Shown: positions 27,929-39,568, numbered from the stretch's first letter. The stretch is DNA of 64,000 nt from Vibrio tritonius (GCF_001547935.1 NZ_AP014635.1:2542001-2606000), one strand, 5' to 3'. The notes: a model not told the origin generated them from the letters alone. Numbers and translations: made by a program.

Positions 27929-30900
27929 TTAACCCAGATTCTTACGTGCGTTTTGGAACATACGCATCCAAGCACCGTTTTCACCCCAGTTATCTGGGTG
28001 CCATGAGTTCGCAACAGTACGGAATACACGTTCTGGGTGCGGCATCATGATGGTTACACGGCCATCTTGAGTCGTTAGACCTGTGATTGCGTTTGGTGAA
28101 CCGTTCGGGTTGTTTGGATATTGTTGCGTTACGTTACCGAAGTTATCCACGTAACGAACCGCTACTGTGCCTGATTGTTCAATCGCTGTTAGGTGTGCAT
28201 CATCACGCACTTCCACACGACCTTCTCCGTGAGAAACGGCGATAGGCATACGAGAGCCAGCCATGCCATCGAAGAAGACAGAATCTGATTTCTGTACTTC
28301 AACGAGAGCGAAACGAGCTTCAAAACGTTCTGATTCGTTACGCACGAAACGAGGCCATAGGTCAGCACCTGGGATAAGATCTTTCAGGTTAGACAGCATT
28401 TGACAGCCGTTACATACACCTAGAGAGAAAGTATCTTCACGGTGGAAGAAGTTTTGGAACTGTTCACGCGCTTGTGCGTTAAACAGAACAGACTTAGCCC
28501 AACCTTCACCAGCACCTAGCACGTCACCGTAAGAGAAGCCGCCACAAGCTACAAGGCCGTTGTACTCATCAAGCACTGCTTTACCAGTTAGGATGTCGCT
28601 CATGTGAACGTCAACTGCATCGAAGCCAGCACGGTCAAATGCCGCTGCCATTTCAACGTGAGAGTTCACGCCTTGCTCACGCAAGATAGCCATGCGAGGT
28701 TTCGCGCCAGTCGCAATGTAAGGTGCAGCCACATCTTCGTTTACGTCAAAGCTTAGCGACACGTTCAGACCTGGGTCTGTGTTGTCTTTCTTCGCTGCGA
28801 ACTCTTGGTCAGCACACGCTGGGTTATCGCGTAGTGCTTGCATTTTGTGTGTTGTTTCTGCCCAAATAGTACGTAGTTCAGTACGTGAACGGTCAATCAC
28901 AACGTCGTTACCAGATTTGATAACGAATGCGTCCGTCGCTTCTACTTGACCAATCACGTGTGAACACGCTTCTAGACCAAATTGCGCTAGAGTTGCCAAT
29001 ACACCATCAAGTTCAGTGTTCGCCACTTGAACAACCGCACCCAACTCTTCGTTGAATAGCGCAGCCAGTGCATCATCACCTAGTTTCGAAATATCCGCTT
29101 GGATACCACAGTGACCTGCGAATGCCATTTCCGCTAGCGTTACAAACAAGCCACCGTCGCCTTTATCGTGGTAAGCGATCAGTTTGTCGTTACGAACCAA
29201 GGTTTGGATAGCGTTGAAGAAGCCTTTAAGCTGTTCTGCGCTGTCTACGTCTGCTGGTTTGTCACCAAGTTGTTTATAAACTTGAGCAAGAGCCGTTGCA
29301 CCTAGACGGTTTTTGCCGTTACCTAGGTCGATAGCGATTAGGCTGGTCTCACCTTTGTCAGTGCGAAGTTGTGGTGTCACAGTCTTACGCACGTCTTCAA
29401 CGCGAGCAAACGCTGTAATCACAAGAGATAGCGGGGAAGTCACTTCTTTCTGTTCGCCGTTCTCTTCCCACTTGGTCTTCATCGACATTGAATCTTTACC
29501 TACAGGAATCGTTAGACCCAGTGCAGGACATAGCTCTTCACCTACTGCTTTAACCGCTTCGTACAGACCTGCATCTTCACCAGGGTGACCTGCTGGAGAC
29601 ATCCAGTTTGCAGAAAGTTTGATGCGTTTTAGATCGCCAATGTCAGTTGCTGCCATGTTAGTTAGCGATTCCGCTACCGCTAGACGAGCAGAAGCACCGA
29701 AGTCTAGCAGAGCAACCGGAGTGCGCTCACCCATTGACATCGCTTCACCGTGGTAAGTGTCGTAACTTGCTGCAGTTACCGCACAGTTCGCCACTGGCAC
29801 CTGCCAAGGACCGACCATTTGGTCACGAGCAACCAAGCCCGTTACGCTGCGATCACCGATAGTGATAAGGAAGGTTTTCTCAGCAACAGCTGGAAGACGC
29901 AGTACGCGATCAACTGCTTCGTTGATTTCGATACCTGAACGGTCAACTGCCGTGCCAGTTACTTTCGCCGTAGTGGCTTCACGAGACATTTTTGGCGGCT
30001 TGCCAAGTAGAATGTCCATTGGCATGTCGATTGGCGTATTGTCGAAGTGTGAGTCTTCTAGAGTTAGATGACGCTCTTCTGTTGCCGTACCAACCACTGC
30101 GTATGGTGCACGTTCACGTTTACAGATCGCGTCGAAACGTTCCATGTTCTCTGGCGCAACGGCCAACACATAACGTTCTTGAGATTCGTTACACCAGATT
30201 TCTAGTGGGCTCATGCCTGGTTCATCGTTTGGCACGTCACGTAGTTGGAATTTACCACCACGGCCGCCATCATCGACAAGCTCTGGTAATGCGTTAGAGA
30301 TACCGCCCGCGCCCACATCGTGGATAAACGCGATTGGGTTCGCTTCACCTAGCTGCCAACAACGGTCGATCACTTCCTGACAACGACGTTCCATTTCTGG
30401 GTTTTCACGTTGAACAGAAGCAAAATCCAAATCTTCAGCAGATTGACCAGACGCCATTGAAGACGCAGCGCCACCGCCAAGACCGATGTTCATTGCAGGG
30501 CCGCCAAGTACGATTAGGCTTGCACCAACAGGAATCTCTTTTTTCTGTACGTGTTCATCACGGATGTTACCCATACCACCAGCAATCATGATTGGCTTGT
30601 GGTAACCACGAATTTCTTCACCAGCGTGAGAAGTTACTTTTTCTTCGTAAGTACGGAAGTAACCCAATAGGTTTGGACGACCAAATTCGTTGTTAAATGC
30701 CGCGCCGCCAAGAGGGCCTTCTAGCATGATATCTAGCGCATTAACGATGCGACCAGGTTTACCGAAATCGCTTTCCCAAGGTTGAACAAATTCTGGAATA
30801 CGTAAGTTCGATACAGAGAAACCAACCAAGCCTGCTTTTGGTTTACCACCGATACCCGTTGCGCCTTCATCACGGATTTCGCCGCCTGAACCAGTCGATG

Positions 30901-31822
30901 CGCCCGGCCATGGAGAGATAGCTGTTGGGTGGTTGTGCGTTTCCACTTTCATCAAGATGTGCGCATCTTCATGGTGGTAACCATATTCGTTGCTGTCTGG
31001 GTTCGGGAAGAAACGACCCACTTTAGAACCTTCCATCACTGCCGCGTTATCTTTGTATGCAGATAGCACGTAGTCTGGGTGAGTTTCCATGGTGTTCTTG
31101 ATCATTTTGAACAGTGACTTCTCTTGCTTCACGCCGTCGATAGTCCAATCTGCGTTGAAGATCTTGTGACGACAGTGCTCTGAGTTTGCTTGAGCAAACA
31201 TCATCAGTTCGATGTCGTTCGGGTTACGACCCAGTTTAGTGAAGTTCTCTACTAAATAGTCAATTTCGTCTTCAGCAAGAGCCAGACCGAGGGAAACGTT
31301 TGCTTCTTCAAGCGCAACACGACCGCCGTTTAAGATATCAACCGGAGTCAATGGTGCTGGTTCTGCGTGGCTAAATAATGCTTCAGCCGCTTCAAGTTCA
31401 GTAAATACCACTTCCATCATACGATCGTGGATCAGTGCTTTCACAGCTTGAACTTGTTCATCAGTCAGCGGTTGCTCTGATTCAATGTAGTAAGCCGTAC
31501 CACGTTCTAGACGCTGTACAGAAGCTAGACCACAGTTATGAGCAATATCAGTAGATTTAGAAGACCAAGGAGAGATTGTACCAGGGCGTGGCGTTACAAG
31601 AAGCAGTAAACCTTGTGGTTCATGCTCTTGAATTGTTGGGCCGTAAGTCAATAACTTCGCTAGTTTTTCGAGTTCTTGACTGTCCAGATCTGCGCTAAGG
31701 TTCGCAAAATGCATAAACTCGGCATAGATGTTGGTCACAGGCAGATTTTGTTCACGACAAGTTTCAATCAGTTTGCTGACACGAAACTCAGAAAGAGCTG
31801 GGGAACCACGCAAAATTCTCAT
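27929..31822 (-). CDS. purL: Phosphoribosylformylglycinamidine synthase
   Basis: PurL converts FGAR, glutamine and ATP to FGAM in purine synthesis. The 1297-residue single-chain form typical of gammaproteobacteria is complete. The N-terminal PurS-like part begins [17 protein letters not shown]. The FGAM synthetase core shows [48 protein letters not shown] and [15 protein letters not shown]. The C-terminal class I glutaminase has the nucleophile in GVCNGCQM and the catalytic [10 protein letters not shown] PurR box and a consensus -10 lie upstream. mltF is divergent, as in E. coli. Confidence 0.98.
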   Translation of the reverse strand: MRILRGSPALSEFRVSKLIETCREQNLPVTNIYAEFMHFANLSADLDSQELEKLAKLLTYGPTIQEHEPQGLLLLVTPRPGTISPWSSKSTDIAHNCGLASVQRLERGTAYYIESEQPLTDEQVQAVKALIHDRMMEVVFTELEAAEALFSHAEPAPLTPVDILNGGRVALEEANVSLGLALAEDEIDYLVENFTKLGRNPNDIELMMFAQANSEHCRHKIFNADWTIDGVKQEKSLFKMIKNTMETHPDYVLSAYKDNAAVMEGSKVGRFFPNPDSNEYGYHHEDAHILMKVETHNHPTAISPWPGASTGSGGEIRDEGATGIGGKPKAGLVGFSVSNLRIPEFVQPWESDFGKPGRIVNALDIMLEGPLGGAAFNNEFGRPNLLGYFRTYEEKVTSHAGEEIRGYHKPIMIAGGMGNIRDEHVQKKEIPVGASLIVLGGPAMNIGLGGGAASSMASGQSAEDLDFASVQRENPEMERRCQEVIDRCWQLGEANPIAFIHDVGAGGISNALPELVDDGGRGGKFQLRDVPNDEPGMSPLEIWCNESQERYVLAVAPENMERFDAICKRERAPYAVVGTATEERHLTLEDSHFDNTPIDMPMDILLGKPPKMSREATTAKVTGTAVDRSGIEINEAVDRVLRLPAVAEKTFLITIGDRSVTGLVARDQMVGPWQVPVANCAVTAASYDTYHGEAMSMGERTPVALLDFGASARLAVAESLTNMAATDIGDLKRIKLSANWMSPAGHPGEDAGLYEAVKAVGEELCPALGLTIPVGKDSMSMKTKWEENGEQKEVTSPLSLVITAFARVEDVRKTVTPQLRTDKGETSLIAIDLGNGKNRLGATALAQVYKQLGDKPADVDSAEQLKGFFNAIQTLVRNDKLIAYHDKGDGGLFVTLAEMAFAGHCGIQADISKLGDDALAALFNEELGAVVQVANTELDGVLATLAQFGLEACSHVIGQVEATDAFVIKSGNDVVIDRSRTELRTIWAETTHKMQALRDNPACADQEFAAKKDNTDPGLNVSLSFDVNEDVAAPYIATGAKPRMAILREQGVNSHVEMAAAFDRAGFDAVDVHMSDILTGKAVLDEYNGLVACGGFSYGDVLGAGEGWAKSVLFNAQAREQFQNFFHREDTFSLGVCNGCQMLSNLKDLIPGADLWPRFVRNESERFEARFALVEVQKSDSVFFDGMAGSRMPIAVSHGEGRVEVRDDAHLTAIEQSGTVAVRYVDNFGNVTQQYPNNPNGSPNAITGLTTQDGRVTIMMPHPERVFRTVANSWHPDNWGENGAWMRMFQNARKNLG

Positions 31823-31940
31823 GTGCTTAGGTCTCTATTAACTAGTGTGTGAGATAGATATTGGAATAAACTTAATAATTACAGTTGGTTACTGCTCAAT
31901 AATTAAACTTATACCAATTTCAACTCTGGATTGCGTGCGC

Positions 31941-31969
31941 ATTATAGAGGATTTTTTTTTGTGACGTAA
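31941..31969 (-). promoter_or_regulatory. purL promoter
   Basis: A perfect TATAAT reads on the minus strand at 31946-31941. The -35 region 17 bases upstream is TTACGT. The leader before purL would be about 110 nt. Confidence 0.6.
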
Positions 31970-31975
31970 CACCAA

Positions 31976-31991
31976 AAGCAACCGTTTGCGT
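31976..31991. promoter_or_regulatory. PurR operator of purL
   Basis: On the minus strand ACGCAAACGGTTGCTT is very close to the PurR consensus ACGCAAACGTTTNCGT. It lies immediately upstream of the purL -35 element. Confidence 0.8.
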
Positions 31992-32295
31992 CATTTTTTT
32001 TATGAATTTTGAAATTAACCGCGTTTGATGACAAATAAATACACGCTCCACAGATTTTTTTCTTTTGTTGCTTTTACACAATCCTTGTTAGCGCGGGCGT
32101 TACACCCTAGCTTACTTAAAAAACAAATCCCTAAGTGCGAAAATGGACACATCTCATGCAACAGAAAGTGCCCAAAACGATGGTTAATAGGTATAATTAC
32201 CCAAAACAGATGGCGTATTGGTTTGTCAAAACTTTGCCAGAAGCACCGCCTTTATCAATGATAGGGCCACCACCGCTGTAAGAGAAATTGTATTA

Positions 32296-33852
32296 ATGAC
32301 AAAGCTTTCTTCCGATACTTTAAGTCGTAGTCTATTGTTCCTTTTTGTAGCTATTCTACTATCTGGCTGCCAAATTGACTCCGATCCCAAAAGCGAATTA
32401 GAGCAAATTCGTGAACGCGGGGTATTGCGTGTTGGCACCTTAAATAACCAGCTTTCGTACTATATTGGTCCCGATGGTCCTGCAGGGTTAGACTACGAAC
32501 TAACTCGTGAGTTCGCACGAGAACTTGGGGTAAAACTTGAGATAAAACCTGCTTACCGCCTATCGAGCTTATTTCCTGCGCTAAAAAATGGCGAGATCGA
32601 CATTATTGCCGCAGGTCTAAGCCAATCAGAGCAACGTGTTAACGATTTTCGAGCAGGTCCTGCGTACTATTACGTATCGCAACAATTAGTTTATAAACAG
32701 GGGCAATGGCATCCGCGCAATATAGAACAATTAATAGCCAAACAAGAACAGCTCTTTAAAGAGACTGAGTACAAACCCATTTTAAGTGTGGTGGAAGATT
32801 CTCATTTTGAGACAACGCTACACGACCTAAAACAGACTTACCCTGATTTTCGGTTCCACATCGACCAAGATTCGGACATTAACGATCTGTTAAAACAAGT
32901 CTCCGAAGGTGAGCTCATGTTTACCATGGCCGACTCGGTACAAGTATCCCTTGCGCAACGTATTTATCCTGATTTAGCCGTTGCGGTTGAGATGACAGAA
33001 GACCAACCTATCTCTTGGTTTATGCGTCGCTCAGACGATGAAAGTCTTTATGCCTTAATGATCGAATTCTTTGGCGACTTAAAACAGTCAGGTTATTTAG
33101 CCTCATTAGAAGAGAAATACATTGGCCATATCGGTACGTTCGATTACGTGGATACTCGCGCACTGATTCGTGCACTAGATACGCGTCTAATGAAATGGGT
33201 ACCCCTATTTCAAAAATACTCTGGCGAATTTGACTGGCGTTTAATTGCGGCTGTTGCCTATCAAGAATCCCACTGGAACCCTAGAGCCAAATCGCCAACT
33301 GGGGTACGTGGAATGATGATGCTTACACTGCCCACAGCACGCAGTGTCGGAGTGGTGAATCGACTTAACCCTGAACAATCGGTTCGAGGTGGGGTTGCGT
33401 ATTTACAACGTATGGTTAGTCGTATTCCTGATTCGATACCAGAACATGAAAAAATTTGGTTTGCCCTCGCCTCCTACAACGTCGGTTATGGTCATATGAT
33501 GGATGCAAGACGCCTTACCAAGCTGCAAGGTGGCGATCCAAACTCATGGGGTGATGTTAAAGATCGACTACCACAATTGCGTCAGAAAAAATATTTCCGC
33601 CAAACACAATACGGTTACGCACGCGGAGATGAAGCGCTCATGTATGTAGAGAACATCCGTCGCTATTATCAAAGCATTATTGGTCATATGGAACGACGCC
33701 AGATAATAACCGGCGATGACAGTACAGATGACTTGACCGTTATCAATGTTGCAACCCCATTGTCGGCCGACGACCAAGTACTAAGTGATAATAATCTTCC
33801 AGTTAAGTCAAAACCGACTGAAGATGTGACAAATAGCAAGAAAGCCAAATAA
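32296..33852 (+). CDS. mltF: Membrane-bound lytic murein transglycosylase F
   Basis: MltF cleaves peptidoglycan glycan strands at the outer membrane. I place the start at the ATG at 32296, which gives a proper lipoprotein signal (LLFLFVAILLSGC, lipid-bearing cysteine at about residue 25). An upstream extension to 32218 would bury that signal. The first half is a solute-binding-protein-like domain (RGVLRVGTLNNQLSYY). The second half is the SLT domain with catalytic glutamate in AYQESHWNPRAKSPTGVRGMM, then ASYNVGYGHMMDARRL. The 518-residue length matches E. coli MltF. A TATAAT at 32192-32197 is a likely -10. Confidence 0.93.
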   Translation: MTKLSSDTLSRSLLFLFVAILLSGCQIDSDPKSELEQIRERGVLRVGTLNNQLSYYIGPDGPAGLDYELTREFARELGVKLEIKPAYRLSSLFPALKNGEIDIIAAGLSQSEQRVNDFRAGPAYYYVSQQLVYKQGQWHPRNIEQLIAKQEQLFKETEYKPILSVVEDSHFETTLHDLKQTYPDFRFHIDQDSDINDLLKQVSEGELMFTMADSVQVSLAQRIYPDLAVAVEMTEDQPISWFMRRSDDESLYALMIEFFGDLKQSGYLASLEEKYIGHIGTFDYVDTRALIRALDTRLMKWVPLFQKYSGEFDWRLIAAVAYQESHWNPRAKSPTGVRGMMMLTLPTARSVGVVNRLNPEQSVRGGVAYLQRMVSRIPDSIPEHEKIWFALASYNVGYGHMMDARRLTKLQGGDPNSWGDVKDRLPQLRQKKYFRQTQYGYARGDEALMYVENIRRYYQSIIGHMERRQIITGDDSTDDLTVINVATPLSADDQVLSDNNLPVKSKPTEDVTNSKKAK

Positions 33853-33915
33853 AGACGCCGACTGTAACGAAATTATCACTTGATCTTTATCGGGAAAACC
33901 CATAAAACTTAGGTG

Positions 33916-33959
33916 AGCTCGTAAGAAATTGTTTTCTATTTTTGAACATCTTACGAGCT
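33916..33959 (+). repeat. Inverted repeat after mltF
   Basis: The perfect 11-bp arms AGCTCGTAAGA and TCTTACGAGCT are separated by 22 bases and lie 64 bp past the mltF stop. Without a T-run this is only a possible terminator or RNA-processing hairpin. Confidence 0.5.
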
Positions 33960-34010
33960 TATCGTACCAACGATAGATAATCACCAACCTGTTCAGTTAC
34001 TCACTGTATG

Positions 34011-34024
34011 AAACCGTACGGTTT
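34011..34024. promoter_or_regulatory. Perfect palindrome AAACCGTACGGTTT
   Basis: This 14-bp perfect palindrome lies 207 bp upstream of the small basic protein gene at 34232. It has the form of a dimeric regulator site, but I do not recognise the factor. Confidence 0.35.
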
Positions 34025-34231
34025 TACTGTTTGTTATACGTCCTTTGAATAATAAGTCCGATAAACATACAGACGAAACCTTAGCGTTATCACTCATAAA
34101 TCTGGCATAGTCATCACCTGAAACAGACGATATGGCGTAGAAAAGACAAAGCGCCACAGGAGAGACTAAGTAAAAGATGATAACTGCACAGATTCGCGTC
34201 ATATCTGTTATTACATAAAGGAGGTTGTTTT

Positions 34232-34360
34232 ATGTTAAGACGTAGACAATCAAAACTCTTCAATAAAGCCATATCAGCTAACCGACGTCGTCGCATGCTA
34301 GCGAACAATAAGAAAAAAGTGATTGCTCGCCATCGTGCTTTTGTTCAGTTTATTTGCTGA
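34232..34360 (+). CDS. Small basic protein of 42 residues
   Basis: The frame reads MLRRRQSKLFNKAISANRRR and ends HRAFVQFIC. It contains about 15 Arg/Lys in 42 residues and no acidic residue that I can see. An ideal ribosome site AAAGGAGG (34217-34224) stands seven bases before the ATG, much better than most starts in this window, which argues for real and strong translation. The composition suggests binding to nucleic acid or the ribosome. I do not recognise the family. A 12-bp inverted repeat follows the stop and tadA converges from the other side. Confidence 0.7.
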   Translation: MLRRRQSKLFNKAISANRRRRMLANNKKKVIARHRAFVQFIC

Positions 34361-34373
34361 TATTTATAGAAAT

Positions 34374-34409
34374 GCAAACATCTACACACATCATAACGTA
34401 GATGTTTGC
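34374..34409 (+). terminator. Hairpin after the small basic protein gene
   Basis: The perfect 12-bp arms GCAAACATCTAC and GTAGATGTTTGC with a 12-base loop begin 13 bp after the stop. The following bases (TTATATTCCC) are only weakly U-rich. It may act for both the small gene and convergent tadA. Confidence 0.6.
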
Positions 34410-34448
34410 TTATATTCCCTTCTTCATTTCCCTAATTCGCTACTTCCC

Positions 34449-35000
34449 TTATTTGTTACTTCTCTGCGCTATAACGTTTACATTGCCTTCAGCGTTTTTC
34501 TTTGCTTGGCGTTCCGCTTTAATCTCTTTACGACGACGTTGAAAAAACGCTTGCAACTGTGCTCGACATTCCGCTTCTAAAAGGCCTGCTTCAACAGTGG
34601 CGTAGTGATATGACGCCTGACTATCAAAAAGATTGAGTACAGTTCCCGCGGCTCCTGCTTTCAGATCGGGCGCGCCATACACAATCCGTTTAACACGACT
34701 ATGCAATAAAGCCCCTGCACACATAGGACAAGGTTCAAGAGTGACGTATAAGGTGGTATCGAGTAACCGGTAATTTTGTAATGCTTCCCCTGCCGCACGC
34801 AGCACTTGAATCTCTGCATGAGCCGTTGCATCATGATTGCCAATAGAACGATTCCAACCTTGCGCGATGATTTCCCCCTCTTTCACTAACACCGCGCCCA
34901 CGGGCACTTCGCCTTCACTTTCAGCATGCGCAGCCAATTCCATCGCATGGCGCATAAATGCTTCGTCTTCAGCGGTAAATGAGGCTTGGTAATCAGTCAT
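34449..35000 (-). CDS. tadA: tRNA-specific adenosine deaminase TadA
   Basis: TadA converts adenosine 34 to inosine in tRNA-Arg(ACG), which is essential for decoding. The zinc deaminase motifs are intact: HAEIQVLRAA (catalytic glutamate and first zinc ligand) and PCPMCAGALLHSRVKRIVYGA (two cysteine ligands). The 183-residue protein has a basic C-terminal extension typical of gammaproteobacterial TadA. It lies near mltF, as in E. coli. Confidence 0.95.
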   Translation of the reverse strand: MTDYQASFTAEDEAFMRHAMELAAHAESEGEVPVGAVLVKEGEIIAQGWNRSIGNHDATAHAEIQVLRAAGEALQNYRLLDTTLYVTLEPCPMCAGALLHSRVKRIVYGAPDLKAGAAGTVLNLFDSQASYHYATVEAGLLEAECRAQLQAFFQRRRKEIKAERQAKKNAEGNVNVIAQRSNK

Positions 35001-35080
35001 AACACTCTCTCTTTGATTGGCGCGGCATTATAGCCAACTCCGCCTATGACTTCGAGATTCATTGTCTCGATTGTGGCAAC

Positions 35081-35956
35081 TTATACGGTAAGATGCTCAG
35101 CGAGGTAATCCAGCATCAAACGCACTTTAGGTGATAATAAGCGTTTTTCCGGATAAAGCGCCCAAACCCCTTCCCGATCATCTTTTAAATGAGTTAACAC
35201 CTCAACTAAGCGCCCAGTTTGTAAATGTTCTTTCACGTAATAATCCGGTAGTTGAGTCAACCCCATCCCTTTTAAGGCCGCATCTAACAATACAAAACCA
35301 CTATTGCACGCAATACGCCCACTTACTTTTAACGTTCTTGCTTGGCCGTCAACTTTGAAACGCCAGTGATCATAGGTTCCCACCAAACATTGGTGATGAT
35401 TGAGTTCAGATAAAGTATGCGGCACACCATAATGAGACAAATACTCAGGTGTTGCACAAACGTACAATTGTCGCTTACATAATTTGCGTGAGATAAAACT
35501 GGAATCACCTAACTGACCTAATCGAATAGCAACATCAACCCCTTGCTCAATCAAATCAAGTTTACGGTTGGTTAGCACCAGCTCTAACTCCAATTCCGGA
35601 TAGAGCTGTAAAAAATCGTGCAATAGTGGTGCGATTTTACGCTCCCCGTAAGTCACTGGAGTGGTGACTTTGAGCTTACCTTTCGGTGTTGCTTGCATTT
35701 GCGTAACTGCAAGTTCAGCTTGGGCTAAGCCCTCCACCAGCGAACGGCAGTGCTGATAATAGAGTTGCCCAGCTTCGCTTAACGACACCTTGCGGGTGGT
35801 ACGCTGCAGTAACTTGACACCCAAGCGCTGCTCTAGGGTATTCACACGACGACTCACATTGGCAACCGATGTGGCTAAGCGTTGTGCCGCCAAGGTAAAA
35901 CTGCCCGTATCAGCGACCATGACAAATTCATTCACCCCATCCCAATTTGCCATCAC
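35081..35956 (-). CDS. LysR-type regulator divergent from frmA
   Basis: The 291-residue protein is a LysR regulator with helix-turn-helix FTLAAQRLATSVANVSRRVNTLE and a standard effector domain (KLKVTTPVTYGERKIAPLLHDFL). It faces the formaldehyde-detoxification genes across 135 bp, an arrangement common in Vibrio and Pseudomonas, so it probably controls frmA-fghA and itself. The inducer is unknown. Two ATG codons stand at its start; the first is used. Confidence 0.87.
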   Translation of the reverse strand: MMANWDGVNEFVMVADTGSFTLAAQRLATSVANVSRRVNTLEQRLGVKLLQRTTRKVSLSEAGQLYYQHCRSLVEGLAQAELAVTQMQATPKGKLKVTTPVTYGERKIAPLLHDFLQLYPELELELVLTNRKLDLIEQGVDVAIRLGQLGDSSFISRKLCKRQLYVCATPEYLSHYGVPHTLSELNHHQCLVGTYDHWRFKVDGQARTLKVSGRIACNSGFVLLDAALKGMGLTQLPDYYVKEHLQTGRLVEVLTHLKDDREGVWALYPEKRLLSPKVRLMLDYLAEHLTV

Positions 35957-36005
35957 ACACCCTTATTATTACAAAATCGTAAAAGTAATTCTTAATTTAA
36001 CCTAA

Positions 36006-36033
36006 TTATCATTCAATTTGAAATAACTATACT
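36006..36033 (+). promoter_or_regulatory. Candidate frmA promoter and operator
   Basis: A -10 TATACT (36028-36033) has a weak -35 TTATCA (36006-36011) 16 bases upstream. Between them lies the perfect palindrome TTCAATTTGAA (36012-36022), a possible site for the divergent LysR protein. Confidence 0.45.
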
Positions 36034-36073
36034 CATTGAAACGCGAGAACTTGCCTGTTCTCCCACTACATAA

Positions 36074-37219
<1,146 letters not shown>

Positions 37220-37273
37220 GCTATCGAAAAACACAATGGCGGCACTGCAAGAAGTGCCGTCAGAGGAGAAACA

Positions 37274-38128
37274 ATGGATATGATCAATCTTAGTCAAACC
37301 AAAGTCTTTGGCGGCTGGCACAAACAGTATCAGCACACCTCTACCGTGTTAAATTGCGATATGCGTTTTGCGATTTTCCTACCGGAAACGGCAGGCCCTA
37401 CATCACCCGTTCCCGTTTTATACTGGTTATCAGGCCTAACCTGCACCGATGAAAACTTCATGCAAAAAGCAGCAGCGTTCAAAAAGGCAGCGGAATTAGG
37501 TATCGCAATTGTTGCGCCAGACACCAGCCCTCGCGGTGAAGGCGTGCCCGATGATCCAGACGGAAAATATGACTTTGGTTTAGGCGCTGGCTTTTATCTT
37601 AATGCCACCCAAGAACCTTGGAAAAAGCATTATCAAATGTATTCCTATGTGGTTAACGAACTGCCAGAGTTAATCGAAACCTACTTTCCAGTGACACCAG
37701 ATAAAGCGATCTCTGGGCACAGCATGGGCGGCCATGGAGCATTAACGATTGGCATCAATAACCCAGAAGATTATGTCTCTATCTCTGCATTTAGCCCTAT
37801 TTGTCATCCAAGCATTGTTCCTTGGGGTGAAAAAGCATTTCGTCACTATTTAGGGGAAGATAAAACCACTTGGCAACAGTATGACGCGGTATCTTTAATT
37901 AACCAACACCCGGTCACAACTCCTATCTTGGTTGATCAAGGTGATGCCGACGGTTTCTTGCATGAGCAGCTAAAGCCAGAAACATTGGTAGCAGCAGCAA
38001 AAGCCAATAACGTTCCTCTCACTCTCAGAATGCAACCTGGCTACGACCACAGCTACTTCTTCATTCAAACCTTTATAGAAGAACACTTAGAGTTTCATGC
38101 TGAGCACCTTCGTCGAGATGCTTGGTAA
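37274..38128 (+). CDS. fghA: S-formylglutathione hydrolase
   Basis: This esterase releases formate and glutathione from S-formylglutathione, the product of FrmA. The 284-residue protein carries the serine nucleophile in SGHSMGGHGAL, plus YWLSGLTCTDENFM and the acid/histidine pair in DQGDADGFLHE and GYDHSYFFI. It has AGGAG upstream of the ATG and sits directly after frmA in one operon. The E. coli orthologs are FrmB and YeiG. Confidence 0.95.
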   Translation: MDMINLSQTKVFGGWHKQYQHTSTVLNCDMRFAIFLPETAGPTSPVPVLYWLSGLTCTDENFMQKAAAFKKAAELGIAIVAPDTSPRGEGVPDDPDGKYDFGLGAGFYLNATQEPWKKHYQMYSYVVNELPELIETYFPVTPDKAISGHSMGGHGALTIGINNPEDYVSISAFSPICHPSIVPWGEKAFRHYLGEDKTTWQQYDAVSLINQHPVTTPILVDQGDADGFLHEQLKPETLVAAAKANNVPLTLRMQPGYDHSYFFIQTFIEEHLEFHAEHLRRDAW

Positions 38129-38165
38129 GCCATATAGAAAAGGCACGCCTCCATTATAAACATGT

Positions 38166-38561
38166 TCAATCTGAGGTGTGCCCTCTTCGACTAAATTGGG
38201 AGAAAAAAGTCATGCTCTGCTCTTTGCCACTGCGCTCTTGCCAAGATACCGACATTTCGACATTTTTCACTAACCCACTGAGCTGAGATTCGACTTGCCA
38301 ACTCACAACATAGCCATCCACTTGCTCCTCTCCATCCCCCCACCTCAGCCAAACATCTTCACTCACTTCAGGTAATTGCCATAAACGCCACTGCTGCAAT
38401 TTTTTCTCCGCCAAAGCCTGCGCCGCAATAGCCTGGCGGGCATACTGACTGTGCTGCTGCAAATAAAGATGGGCTTTCATTAAGGTGAGCAAGGTGACCG
38501 AAATCAAAGTCATGCTCACCAACACTTCAATTAAACTCAAACCGCGCTGCTTATGGTTCAT
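38166..38561 (-). CDS. PilV-like minor pilin
   Basis: The protein carries a type IV prepilin leader (MNHKQRG followed by LSLIEVLVSMTLISVTLL) with glutamate at position 5 of the mature form, then a hydrophobic helix and about 100 residues of pilin head. I start at the ATG at 38561; a GTG at 38573 would lengthen the leader. It is the last of four minor pilin genes on this strand, and its 5' end overlaps the preceding gene. It probably helps prime a type IV pilus used for DNA uptake. Confidence 0.82.
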   Translation of the reverse strand: MNHKQRGLSLIEVLVSMTLISVTLLTLMKAHLYLQQHSQYARQAIAAQALAEKKLQQWRLWQLPEVSEDVWLRWGDGEEQVDGYVVSWQVESQLSGLVKNVEMSVSWQERSGKEQSMTFFSQFSRRGHTSD

Positions 38562-38934
38562 AGTAACCGCCACTAATCAGGCTCGCTTGCCCACGCTGTA
38601 TACGTAATGTTTGAGTAAGAGTCACCGACTCAAACCGGCTGGTGAGAATACCTTGCTGGCCATTCACAACCCACCTTACTTCACTCACCTTCTCTGTATC
38701 TCGAACGCGACAAAGCTCAAAAGAGCTCACAAAGCTATTCTCTTGCACCAACGCCAATGCACACTCCAACTGCCCAGCGGCACGCCAGTAATGCAATTTA
38801 GCTTGTGATAACTGATGCACCTGTTTTAATTGATAAAACTGCATTTTGTAAGCCGTGGCAGTAAACATAAGCATCACCGAAATTAAACTTACGACCAGTA
38901 ATAACAACGCTGCCCCCGATTCATTTCGTTTCAT
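38551..38934 (-). CDS. PilX-like minor pilin
   Basis: This 127-residue protein has a short prepilin leader (MKRNESG) and a hydrophobic helix (AALLLLVVSLISVMLMF) that lacks glutamate 5, as in PilX/GspK-type tip subunits. A small head with two cysteines near CALALVQ and LCRVRD follows. It overlaps both neighbouring pilin genes, so the set is translated as a unit. The assignment rests on leader, length and gene order; the head is too divergent for a firm family name. Confidence 0.75.
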   Translation of the reverse strand: MKRNESGAALLLLVVSLISVMLMFTATAYKMQFYQLKQVHQLSQAKLHYWRAAGQLECALALVQENSFVSSFELCRVRDTEKVSEVRWVVNGQQGILTSRFESVTLTQTLRIQRGQASLISGGYYEP

Positions 38935-39568
38935 AGTTGTTCACCACAACAGTTCGAGTCAATGTATAGACGAATTGCTCATTACGACTATCCGCCACCT
39001 GCAGTGTGATGCGCCATAACACAGCGGAGCCATACGCTTCTTGATGTGCAGAAAATTGCTTTACCGCTAACGCGTTAGGGTCAAAGACCGAATAGCAAAG
39101 ACTATCCCGCGTTGATTTGGCAGCCGAGGTCAGTGTCAAAGGTTTATTCGAGCGCTTCTCACAGGCAATAAGACGATTGCCTTCCAAGGTATACACCAAA
39201 TGAAAATACGCACTTGATCTGGGCTGATTGGGGTCTTGATAAATAAGTCCCAACTGATGTAAGTCATCACGCCAAATCACCGACAATGTACTTTGCTGAA
39301 AGTAACTAGGGTGAGCAGAAAAATGATGATAGCCGGCCCTGCGCATATCTTGGCTTACTGACTGTAAAGCGGTTTCAACCGAACTTTGGAGCCTCAGCGG
39401 CTGATTCACCGCCTCCATTCCTCGATAAGACTGAACCAAAAAAGCACTGAGGCTACCCAGCGCCAAAGAACTAATCACCACCACAAGCAACATCTCGAGT
39501 AACGAAAACCCTTTTCTTGATAACCTTGTGCTCCAACCGTTTGGTTTGCTAGCAAGCGGAGTAGCCAT
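38921..39568 (-). CDS. PilW-like minor pilin
   Basis: The protein shows the prepilin cleavage motif RKG/FSLLEMLLVVVISSLALGSL with glutamate 5, followed by a head rich in Ser and Thr. I start it at the ATG at 39568 (MATPLASKPNGW), which overlaps the preceding fimT-like gene by 20 bases; the frame is open further upstream. PilW-type subunits belong to the minor pilin complex that starts assembly of competence or type IV pili. Confidence 0.8.
   Translation of the reverse strand: MATPLASKPNGWSTRLSRKGFSLLEMLLVVVISSLALGSLSAFLVQSYRGMEAVNQPLRLQSSVETALQSVSQDMRRAGYHHFSAHPSYFQQSTLSVIWRDDLHQLGLIYQDPNQPRSSAYFHLVYTLEGNRLIACEKRSNKPLTLTSAAKSTRDSLCYSVFDPNALAVKQFSAHQEAYGSAVLWRITLQVADSRNEQFVYTLTRTVVVNNYETK

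Noticed and set aside
32025..32261. A 78-residue open frame upstream of mltF
   Set aside because: It starts in the purL/mltF control region without a ribosome site and covers the likely mltF promoter.
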